From: Euryarchaeota archaeon UBA258
GTDB lineage: Archaea > Thermoplasmatota > Poseidoniia > Poseidoniales > Poseidoniaceae
Assembly (NCBI GenBank): GCA_002502605.1
Contig: DAPR01000042.1
Location: 46,282 to 53,413, forward strand
DNA: 7,132 bases
Direction of reading: 5' to 3'
Below are positions 1 through 6,369 of the stretch, piece after piece (the stretch's first letter is position 1; each line of letters begins with the position of its first letter). Both the position numbers and the translations under genes were made by a program. Under the pieces are notes generated by a model. That model ran no database searches. It was not told where the DNA came from and saw only the letters and a program-made list of their open reading frames with translations.

Positions 1-12
1 AAAAAAGTCGTG
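1..12 (-). terminator. Possible oligo-T terminator after the RAM gene
   Basis: Immediately after the TAA of the RAM gene the minus strand reads CACGACTTTTTT, reaching the window edge. Archaeal RNA polymerase often terminates at oligo-T without a hairpin. The T run may continue outside the window, so its full length is unknown. Confidence 0.4.
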
Positions 13-246
13 TTACAATTCTGCGCCCGCGAGGGTTTTCGTATCAATAATCCCTGGAACCTGGCGTATAGATTCAACCACCGACTTCGCGATGGTAGCT
101 AGACTTTCTGCTTCGAGTTTGACAATCAGATCATGATCGCCAAAGAGAAGGGTTGCATCAGCCACATGCTGCATGTCCTTGACTGCGAGGTAAACTTCAT
201 GCTCCTTTCCTGGTGCCACATTGATGAGTACGTATCCAACCGCCAT
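13..246 (-). CDS. Stand-alone Lrp/AsnC-type ligand-binding (RAM) domain protein
   Basis: A 77-residue protein made of a single RAM (AsnC_trans_reg) fold, the amino-acid-sensing and oligomerising half of Lrp/AsnC regulators. The N-terminal helix-turn-helix is absent. Visible features are the opening strand GYVLINVAPGKE, a helix (EHEVYLAVKDM), the central ATLLFGDHDLIVKLEAES segment with the family's G-D-x-D turn, then a helix and the closing strand VPGIIDTKTL. The ATG at 246 is chosen because the fold begins at once there and GGTGAGG lies nine bases upstream; longer in-frame versions would run into the upstream gene and add no recognisable domain. Free-standing RAM proteins are common in archaea and may bind amino acids or hetero-oligomerise with full Lrp proteins. 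The gene follows the giant surface-protein gene by 32 bases with no terminator between, so it is probably co-transcribed. Family assignment is firm; ligand and partner are unknown. Confidence 0.87.
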   Translation of the reverse strand: MAVGYVLINVAPGKEHEVYLAVKDMQHVADATLLFGDHDLIVKLEAESLATIAKSVVESIRQVPGIIDTKTLAGAEL

Positions 247-278
247 AGTGCTCAACCTCACCAGCACGACAAGGGACT
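247..278 (-). promoter_or_regulatory. Intergenic spacer with ribosome binding site, possibly in a hairpin loop
   Basis: On the minus strand GGTGAGG (256-262) lies nine bases before the RAM start codon and matches the archaeal anti-Shine-Dalgarno core. It is flanked by GTGCT (263-267) and AGCAC (248-252), which can form a 5-bp stem with the ribosome binding site exposed in the 10-base loop. There is no T run or promoter-like element, which supports read-through from the upstream gene. The binding site is clear; the hairpin is short and could be chance. Confidence 0.6.
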
Positions 279-3200
279 TCAAACCTTCTCCGCCACACCA
301 CTTGGAATTGGAGAGAAGAAGGATCTCTGCTCTTCGACAAAAGACGACCACTGCTCTTCAGTCCAACCCTCAGGAGGATCTCCTTCAAGCCATTGACGGT
401 ATGCTTCAGATGACCAACCCTCTGGAATAGCCGACCCCTCTGCTAGTTCGAAGGCCTCTTGAGGATCAAGTGCGGACTCCGGTGTCGCGTCTTCTACCGC
501 CCATAACGGTGGGGCATCGTCTTCTTTGCTGCGATGAAGGACAATCACACTAACGGCGAGAAGAACAAGGAGAGGAAGGGCGATGCCAATCGCCAACAGT
601 GCACTAAATTCGAAGCTCTTAGCATCGTCACCCTGTGGTGAGGAATCATTACAATCAATGCATGGAGGTGGTGCCCGAAGGAATACCGTCGAAGATACAG
701 AAGCAGATTGTCCCCAACTATCGATACAAGTGAAGGTGAACGAAAGGGTTGCGTTAGCTAAAGCGGGGGTTGTCGGGAATACGAAAGCAAGTGAACCATT
801 GATGGATGATGGGGCATCGACCTGTGGTTCAAGAGATACATTTGCGAGCGTCGTTGTGTTGTCAAGCGTTTCTATTCGACAATCAACATCGCTTAGGCCA
901 TCTAGGTCACTGACATTGGCGACAGGTTCAATCCGATCGCCCGCCGTTGCGTTTGCAATTGGGACCATTGTCAACATTGGAGCGGCGTGGAAGAAATCAA
1001 TGGTCATCGTTTGCGTGCTTGAAAGACCATCGATGTCCTTTACAATAAGAGAAACTTGACCTTCACCATCAATAAAGGAGCCATCCAACCTCAATCGGAA
1101 GGCAACAAACGTGACACCACCATCCTCCTCAACTGTGTGTTCAAGGCATTGCTCCGGAACGTCTCCTTCGCTGGCCTCCACAAGCATTGGAGCCATGACT
1201 GACCACCCTAACTGAGACATTGAAACTCGGATGAACTCCAGTGGACGCTCGCTGTCCACAACAGCATACAACACGAGCGATTCTCCAAACCTGAGCGATT
1301 GGGCAATACCGTTCTCATCACATGCAGCCGATTCAATGACAATGGGTGGGGAAAGAAGGAACGTAAATTGTTCATCCAAACGAAGGGTTGCACCGTGCCG
1401 GCCTGTAGCCTCAATTTGAACGCGTAATTCCCCCGATTCAAGCGGTTGATCCGGTGCGGGTAATTCGACAACGAACGGCTCATTGATGTCAAGGACATCC
1501 ACTGGGAGAACAAATGCAGTTGCTCCAGGCCACTCGATGGAGAGGTCCCCCGTCACCGATGTACCAGGGTCATCTGCGTCGCTGAAATGGATCTGCAAGT
1601 ATTCACCACCGCCGCCCAAGACTCGGTCGAGTGCGAGGTTATTGTTGTCGACAAGAGTCAATTCTGCAACCGGTGCGACATCAACCACTCCAATCAGTCG
1701 AGAACTCAGCAACGCACCGTTCTGAGCACGGACCTCAAATGAAATGGCATCTAATGAATCTCCTTTTGGCAGCAAAACCGTACCAAGGTAACAATGGTGG
1801 TTTGAATCCAATTGTGGTGCATGCGTCAGGTGACTGACCAGTCCTCTCGACGCTAGAATTGAGGCATTGTCCAGTTCAGGATTGTGATCTGCATCCAACA
1901 CACACGCCCTAAGCGATGTGAGTTGCCCGCGCTCGATCCCCCCGGCCGGTGCGTATGGAAGCGGCGTTGCGCCAGACCATGATGCCGGGTCAACACCCTC
2001 GACATAAGGGCCAAACCATTGGGCTTGCGCATCCACCACTTCGGCCACATCATCAACAATGCGCGAGGTGGCCTGCTGGCTTTCGTCCAATGCAATTGCT
2101 TCGATGACCAACATACCGAGGCTTAGGTTGGTCGGGAGGGTGATCGAAGTTTGCCATCGAACACTGTCGAGTGTACCGAGGCTTTGCTGAGTCCAAACCG
2201 CCTCTGTTAGATTGCTTGCATTGGCTGCTACGGTCCACAAGAGGTGCACCGATGTGACGTTGATGTCGTCACTCGCTTCAACCGTGCAAATGAAACTGTC
2301 TCCACGGGCGTAGGTTGATGCATCGCAATAAATTTCATCCACGGATGGCGGCGCATTCACCCACAAACGCAGCGTGATGAGGTTGTTTTCGGTGATTCGC
2401 TCGCTTGCATTTGCAGATGAATCATATCGAATTCGTAAATCCATCCACCCCGTCTTTTGTGGAGTGATGGTCACGTTGACGAGGGTTCTTGACCCGATTG
2501 TGTCACCTGATGGGAGCGATAGGTTCCCCGCGTACAACTCAATGTTGCCCTGAATATCTTGAATCAATACCGAGCCATTCGCCGTTGCCATGCCTTTGTT
2601 TTCAAGTGCAAGCTGAACGGTTGTTGGGACGCCAAACGATGCGTTATCTGGCACTCGAGCGTCAATGATGTTGATGTCATGGAACAAATCTGCATAGGGC
2701 GCCATTTTCGGATCCCCAACCGTCACCCCCATCCAACTGGTTTGCAAGTTAGCCGCTGCATGGGATTCTGCAAGGTTGTACCCACTGGCATAAGCCCCCA
2801 TCAACACGCTCGGTAACCCAACAGCCGTCAGGTATGGCTCGTAGACATAGCCTTTGACACCAGATGCCCCGTCTTCGAGAAGGTCAGCCACTAAAGATTG
2901 ACCATAAGTTGTGCCGATCGTGAACGAACGCCCCCCGGTCGAAACTGCAGTTTCAGCAATCGAACCGTTGAGCCAGTCATTGTTAGGACGAATAGGATAC
3001 ACTTTGAATGTGTCAAGATACACCGAGCCGTCTGATGAAGTAGCGACCAGATTCAAAGGAATTGTAATCCGAAGTTCAACCGCATCGGCTGGAGGGTTAA
3101 ACCGCATCGTCGTTGAAGACCATGCCGTGGTAAATTCTTGCTCAGAGGAGATGTTTGTGGAGATCACCGTGCCGTTGACATCCAAGGCCTCCATCTCGAT

Positions 3201-5567
3201 TTCAAAGGTCCCATAGATGTCTCCAGTTCTCATCCCAAATCCAGAAGCCAGCCAAACATGGTCTTCAAATTCCTCATCGATGGTGAATGTTTGTTGAACG
3301 CTTGCAACGGCCTGGCCGTTGCCCGAATACGCCGCACAATCAAGGTAAATGTCGCGATGCAACGATGTGACTTCGCCATCGCTCAGTGCGCTGTCCCAAA
3401 TCATCACTTCATCGATCATGCCTTCGAAATAAGTGCTGCCTGCTCGGTTCACACCTAACCTGTATGATTCGATGGTGTCCACGCTTCCAGTGGGGAATGA
3501 AGTGGTTCGAACCAAGACTCCATCGAGGTATTGCTCTGCCACACCCGCTTCGAAAACGGTCACTAGATGAGTCCAATTTTGGGCTCTCATTGCCCCGAAG
3601 GTGTGCGTTTGATTGTTGTGCAGCCGCCACTCACCATTGAACACCGCATGTTGGAAAGAAGCGTTTGAGCCAGCCTGAGTCCCTGCTGCAAACACGGAGG
3701 CGTAATTCGGTAGCGTTGTGCTGTTTGCCCACACCCATTGACTCACTGTGAAATTACCATTCCAGTCTTGAACATCAACTTCGAGGTAATCATCCACTCC
3801 GTCGTACCAAAGGCATCCACCGTCAACGCAAGTGTTCCAATTTGAGGCATTCATGTTGTGCAAAGTGAAATCGGTATGGGCTTGCCCAGTGTCGTTGGCA
3901 ACGGTCCCGCTACCGTCCTCAAACGACCAATGGTGTTGCAGTGTTTCGGAACTGGGAATACGGTCTTCTGCGATCTTGAACGCTGATGCGGGAATCAAGA
4001 CTTTGCTTTGATTTGGACCCTCCCAGTGAAGCGTCAGTCCGTGGGGCCCGCCTCCTTGGAAAAATTCAATTCTAAAATCATGTAGACCAGCATCGAGAAT
4101 GATGCTGTTGGAGCGCTCCCTCATGCCGTGGCTACCATAATTTGTCACCAGACTCGAATCGTTTAACCAAAGTTCTGAGCCATCGTCACTTGTCAAGTAA
4201 AACGTCCAATTACCGGCATCTGGAACATCGATTAGCCCGCTAAATCGAGCGCCCCAATCATTCTTGAAGCGATTGTCTAAACCCGGGTAGGCGTTGTTCA
4301 TTGAAGTGTAAGCCAGTTGAGATTCAATCCTGGTGTGATCCGGTGTTCGGTCGATCAATGAAGGCATCGAGGCAGCATTGAAACTCACTCCGGTATTGTC
4401 AAAAAATTCTGAGAAAATTCCCGGCTTCCCATGCGCTGATTCGGGCATGCATTCTGCGGCTACAGCAGCCTCCAATGCGGAGGATCCACCTTGTTTGGTG
4501 TCGGCCTGTAAACTCCAATTGAACGAATCACCTGCTGAAAGAGTGGGGAGCGTCGCCTCCCAATGCTCTGACCCACTCGAAGTGGTTGTACTGGCCGTGT
4601 CAAATCCACCGTTTGGTAACGAGTTGCTCGACCATGACCCATCGTTCGAGCCCCATGAGGCATACCCCATGACGTTACTGATGTTGGTCAAGAAAACCGA
4701 TGTTTCATCAAAAGAAGTTGGAAGGCCCATCGTTGAGTTGAGGGTGGTGTTGGCCGTGTACAAATCATCGTTCCAAAACTTGTAGCCCGAACCGTTTCGA
4801 TTGGTTGCGAGGTCAAGGGCGAAAACGCCACGAGTGCCAAGGCTGTTGTTGGCCTTTTCAATCAGCCCAAGTGCAGTCTCTACTGTGTAACCTGTCAGCC
4901 GAGTCACGAGATAGAATCCCTGTGTTTCACGGTCAAACGCCTGCATTTGCTTTCCAGCAAGGGGCCCGTAGGCGTGATCGACCCAATAATCCCCACCTAC
5001 GCTGCTGTTGTATTGACCACCGAGCAAGGACAATTCTTGATCAAAGCTGGCCTTGTTGTTGCCACCACTCACCCTCAGTGGCATGCCTTTTGTCGTAACG
5101 AGGTAGTTGATGCTCGAAGCGTTTGGTCGGTTTTGAACCATTTCAAGAAAGGGTTCTGCGAAGAAATCCGTAAACTGGTCGCGATTGATTGTTTCTTTTG
5201 TTGGAGCGCTTGAGTTATTGAAAATGAAGACCCGTTCCATGCTGATGTTTCTTGCTGCGATGAAGGCTGAACCAATGGTTCTGCTCGCCTCAGAATTGTT
5301 GTTGATCAAAACTCCAACGTCGCTGTAATCGTAAACTGAGAGGAAATCAAAGCCGCCCGGCACCGCAATTTGTGGCCAATTGGTTTGGTTCCACACACTG
5401 GATTCTGATTCAGCAGTGAAGCCCAGAAAGACCTCTTCCAGCCGTTCTGGTGCTGATTCCTCGATGTGGAGTGGGTTCTGGTGATGTGGTACCATCACCG
5501 TCAACATTGATGAAAAAAGCAACAGGATGACGAACGTGAATGCCGTGAGCCTCGACTTCATCATCAT
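279..5567 (-). CDS. Giant secreted multidomain surface protein (TIGR03790-like with PA14 and LamG insertions)
   Basis: A 1762-residue protein. Domains in order: signal peptide (about 1-27; K4, R6, hydrophobic 8-25); first part of a TIGR03790-like domain (about 79-310, including LVTTKGMPLR and FYLVTRLTGYT); first part of a jelly-roll domain (about 318-373); PA14 (about 381-520, with TFYLTSDDGSELWLND); LamG (about 543-738, with WYDGVDDYLEV and GMIDEVMIWDSALS); second jelly-roll part (about 744-858); second TIGR03790 part (about 864-960, with GVKGYVYEPYL, GYNLAES and GDPKMAPYA). A CARDB-like domain follows (about 961-1072), then at least four Ig-like domains (about 1073-1630), a membrane helix (about 1656-1677) and an acidic cytosolic tail. 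There are many N-x-S/T sequons, so the exterior is probably N-glycosylated. PA14 and LamG suggest glycan or particle binding; TIGR03790 has no established activity that I know of. The protein starts with three ATG codons; the first is used here and no ribosome binding site precedes it, so the mRNA may be leaderless. Secretion, anchoring, PA14 and LamG are secure; overall function is not. Confidence 0.93.
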   Translation of the reverse strand: MMMKSRLTAFTFVILLLFSSMLTVMVPHHQNPLHIEESAPERLEEVFLGFTAESESSVWNQTNWPQIAVPGGFDFLSVYDYSDVGVLINNNSEASRTIGSAFIAARNISMERVFIFNNSSAPTKETINRDQFTDFFAEPFLEMVQNRPNASSINYLVTTKGMPLRVSGGNNKASFDQELSLLGGQYNSSVGGDYWVDHAYGPLAGKQMQAFDRETQGFYLVTRLTGYTVETALGLIEKANNSLGTRGVFALDLATNRNGSGYKFWNDDLYTANTTLNSTMGLPTSFDETSVFLTNISNVMGYASWGSNDGSWSSNSLPNGGFDTASTTTSSGSEHWEATLPTLSAGDSFNWSLQADTKQGGSSALEAAVAAECMPESAHGKPGIFSEFFDNTGVSFNAASMPSLIDRTPDHTRIESQLAYTSMNNAYPGLDNRFKNDWGARFSGLIDVPDAGNWTFYLTSDDGSELWLNDSSLVTNYGSHGMRERSNSIILDAGLHDFRIEFFQGGGPHGLTLHWEGPNQSKVLIPASAFKIAEDRIPSSETLQHHWSFEDGSGTVANDTGQAHTDFTLHNMNASNWNTCVDGGCLWYDGVDDYLEVDVQDWNGNFTVSQWVWANSTTLPNYASVFAAGTQAGSNASFQHAVFNGEWRLHNNQTHTFGAMRAQNWTHLVTVFEAGVAEQYLDGVLVRTTSFPTGSVDTIESYRLGVNRAGSTYFEGMIDEVMIWDSALSDGEVTSLHRDIYLDCAAYSGNGQAVASVQQTFTIDEEFEDHVWLASGFGMRTGDIYGTFEIEMEALDVNGTVISTNISSEQEFTTAWSSTTMRFNPPADAVELRITIPLNLVATSSDGSVYLDTFKVYPIRPNNDWLNGSIAETAVSTGGRSFTIGTTYGQSLVADLLEDGASGVKGYVYEPYLTAVGLPSVLMGAYASGYNLAESHAAANLQTSWMGVTVGDPKMAPYADLFHDINIIDARVPDNASFGVPTTVQLALENKGMATANGSVLIQDIQGNIELYAGNLSLPSGDTIGSRTLVNVTITPQKTGWMDLRIRYDSSANASERITENNLITLRLWVNAPPSVDEIYCDASTYARGDSFICTVEASDDINVTSVHLLWTVAANASNLTEAVWTQQSLGTLDSVRWQTSITLPTNLSLGMLVIEAIALDESQQATSRIVDDVAEVVDAQAQWFGPYVEGVDPASWSGATPLPYAPAGGIERGQLTSLRACVLDADHNPELDNASILASRGLVSHLTHAPQLDSNHHCYLGTVLLPKGDSLDAISFEVRAQNGALLSSRLIGVVDVAPVAELTLVDNNNLALDRVLGGGGEYLQIHFSDADDPGTSVTGDLSIEWPGATAFVLPVDVLDINEPFVVELPAPDQPLESGELRVQIEATGRHGATLRLDEQFTFLLSPPIVIESAACDENGIAQSLRFGESLVLYAVVDSERPLEFIRVSMSQLGWSVMAPMLVEASEGDVPEQCLEHTVEEDGGVTFVAFRLRLDGSFIDGEGQVSLIVKDIDGLSSTQTMTIDFFHAAPMLTMVPIANATAGDRIEPVANVSDLDGLSDVDCRIETLDNTTTLANVSLEPQVDAPSSINGSLAFVFPTTPALANATLSFTFTCIDSWGQSASVSSTVFLRAPPPCIDCNDSSPQGDDAKSFEFSALLAIGIALPLLVLLAVSVIVLHRSKEDDAPPLWAVEDATPESALDPQEAFELAEGSAIPEGWSSEAYRQWLEGDPPEGWTEEQWSSFVEEQRSFFSPIPSGVAEKV
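324..425 (-). repeat. Tandem 17-residue PEGW repeats in the cytosolic tail
   Basis: Residues 1715-1731 (PEGWSSEAYRQWLEGDP) and 1732-1748 (PEGWTEEQWSSFVEEQR) are two head-to-tail copies. They share PEGW, a serine or threonine, glutamate, aromatics at repeat positions 9 and 12, and an acidic end. On the plus strand the shared DNA reads CCAACCCTC at 363-371 and 414-422. They follow the membrane helix, so they should face the cytoplasm. I recall similar tryptophan-rich tails in Poseidoniia membrane proteins. A role in protein-protein docking is a guess. Confidence 0.75.
3354..4430 (-). other. PA14 plus LamG cassette inserted in a host domain
   Basis: This region encodes residues about 380-738 of the giant protein. 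PA14 begins at GIFSEFFDNTGVSF, with WGARFSGLIDVPDAGNWTF and LDAGLHDFRIEFFQGG as its core strands. LamG begins at HHWSFEDGSGTVANDT, contains C580 and C585 and ends at VMIWDSALSDGEV. The cassette is bracketed by C373 and C744, and the sequences outside it (318-373 and 744-858) read like the two halves of one carbohydrate-binding-type jelly roll (NGGF opening, then SVQQTFTI, then SVYLDTFKVYP). The PA14 and LamG calls are strong; the continuity of the host domain is inferred. Confidence 0.75.
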
Positions 5568-5600
5568 CGGCTGCTAAAGTAAGTAGGGTTTAGCAATACC
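5568..5600 (-). promoter_or_regulatory. Probable promoter region of the giant surface-protein gene
   Basis: No Shine-Dalgarno motif precedes the ATG at 5567, which suggests a leaderless or near-leaderless transcript. A weak A/T-rich stretch, TATTGCTAAA on the minus strand at about 5589-5598, sits roughly 22-31 bases upstream, where an archaeal TATA box would be expected. It overlaps AAACCCTA (5584-5591). The match to a TATA consensus is poor, so only the general location is supported. Confidence 0.3.
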
Positions 5601-5658
5601 GCCTTAGTGCCTATCGAAGCCTGAAACGGAAGGATAAGGAAATTGGATTTTGGCTTTC

Positions 5659-5684
5659 AAAAAAAACCCTAGAACACGGGTTTT
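5659..5684 (-). terminator. Hairpin followed by T8 on the minus strand
   Basis: On the minus strand AAAACCC (5684-5678) and GGGTTTT (5669-5663) form a 7-bp inverted repeat around an 8-base loop. Continuing past the stem gives an uninterrupted run of eight T (5666-5659). That is a terminator-like shape oriented toward the giant gene. It could block antisense transcription from the macro gene, act as an attenuator if the giant gene has a long leader, or simply be an operator-like palindrome. The stem has only three G-C pairs, so stability is modest. Confidence 0.35.
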
Positions 5685-5700
5685 CATGCTTGGATTGCGA

Positions 5701-5712
5701 ACTTGATAAGTA
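5701..5712 (+). promoter_or_regulatory. Weak TATA-like element for the macro-dacZ unit
   Basis: TTGATAAG (5703-5710) is centred about 27 bases before the ATG at 5734, the spacing expected of an archaeal TATA box in a leaderless gene. No Shine-Dalgarno motif lies between it and the start codon, which fits leaderless initiation. The sequence match itself is weak. Confidence 0.35.
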
Positions 5713-5733
5713 GAGTGGCCCCTCTTGCTTAGC

Positions 5734-6360
5734 ATGATGGCAGAACTTTACATGGCCCGAACCTGCAAATGGGGCGTGCTACGGGTTGTTGGTGGCGAAG
5801 TGTGGAATCACAGCGGTGATGTCCTGATTACACCAGCAAACAATCGACTCTCAGGACGTGAAGGTCTTGACGCACTCATTCACAAAAAAGCAGGGCAAGA
5901 ATTGACTGATGTGACACGAAACATTTGCCTTGAAATGCGTAAAATCAACGCACCTCCATGCGCTGTGACCAAGAACGTCGTTACAGAACCCTACGCCTTG
6001 GCTGCCAACTTCAAACACATCATCCACGCCGTTGGCCCCGATTGCCGAAGACCAAACCAAGATGAAGCGCGACGAACATTGCTTCCCGAGACCTATGCGA
6101 ACTTGTTTGCAACACTCGCTGAAATGGATGTGCGGTCAGTGGTATCCCCACCTCTATCAATGGGCATCTTCGCTTACCCACACAGAGAAGGTGCTCGCCT
6201 TACCCTCGAAATTATTCTCAACCTCTTGGATGGTGAGGAAGATCCCGGCATCAACGAGTACACCATTGTTGTCAAAGAACGCAATTTCATCTCCAACATG
6301 CGCACCGTCTACAGGGAAACTGAAGACCAACTGCCAGGCATTGACACAACCACTGCGTGA
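5734..6360 (+). CDS. Macro-domain (ADP-ribose-binding, probable hydrolase) protein
   Basis: A 208-residue protein that is essentially one macro domain. Motifs in order: GDVLITPANN (28-37), SGREGLDALIH (40-50), IIHAVGP (96-102) and PPLSMGIFAYP (139-149), matching the ADP-ribose-binding loops of MacroD/YmdB-type proteins. Asn36 and Asp46 align with E. coli YmdB Asn25 and Asp35, which are implicated in catalysis, so removal of ADP-ribose or O-acetyl-ADP-ribose hydrolysis is plausible. Differences from YmdB include GREG for the GGGG loop, TPAN for NAAN and Phe146 for the conserved Tyr. The start is ambiguous: a TTG at 5725 and ATGs at 5734, 5737 and 5752 are all in frame. I chose 5734 from its spacing to a TATA-like element. 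The stop codon is followed nine bases later, in the same frame, by the diadenylate cyclase gene. The family is clear; the substrate is not. Confidence 0.88.
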   Translation: MMAELYMARTCKWGVLRVVGGEVWNHSGDVLITPANNRLSGREGLDALIHKKAGQELTDVTRNICLEMRKINAPPCAVTKNVVTEPYALAANFKHIIHAVGPDCRRPNQDEARRTLLPETYANLFATLAEMDVRSVVSPPLSMGIFAYPHREGARLTLEIILNLLDGEEDPGINEYTIVVKERNFISNMRTVYRETEDQLPGIDTTTA

Positions 6361-6369
6361 TGTGAAACC
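6357..6369 (+). promoter_or_regulatory. dacZ ribosome binding site overlapping the macro stop codon
   Basis: GTGAT (6357-6361) matches the anti-Shine-Dalgarno core, includes the TGA stop of the macro gene, and ends eight bases before the ATG at 6370. This layout supports translational coupling and decides the dacZ start: the next upstream in-frame codons are ACC, GAA and TGT and then the TGA. Confidence 0.6.

Noticed and set aside
247..351. N-terminal extension of the RAM gene to a start at 351
   Set aside because: The added 35 residues overlap the end of the giant gene and precede the start of the fold. The ATG at 246 has a well-placed ribosome binding site.
583..1059. Open frame of 158 codons on the plus strand
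   Set aside because: It lies wholly antisense to the Ig-like part of the giant gene, and its translation has no recognisable fold, signal or motif. It is explained as a shadow of the real gene.
666..2327. Possible split of the giant gene into two genes
   Set aside because: The frame is open from 5567 to 279 with no internal stop, and domains of similar style continue to one membrane anchor. No internal ribosome binding site or signal peptide was seen.
4378..4785. Open frame of 135 codons on the plus strand
   Set aside because: It is antisense to the jelly-roll and PA14 region, whose protein motifs are unmistakable on the other strand. Nothing in its own translation resembles a domain.
5584..5593. 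TAGGGTTTAG resembling plant-type telomere repeats
   Set aside because: Only single copies are present, not a tandem array, and the flanking genes are archaeal. It is better treated as a possible operator or chance.
5725..5733. TTG start for the macro-domain gene
   Set aside because: Two ATG codons follow within 15 bases and no ribosome binding site favours the TTG. ATG at 5734 is the simpler choice, though the start remains uncertain.
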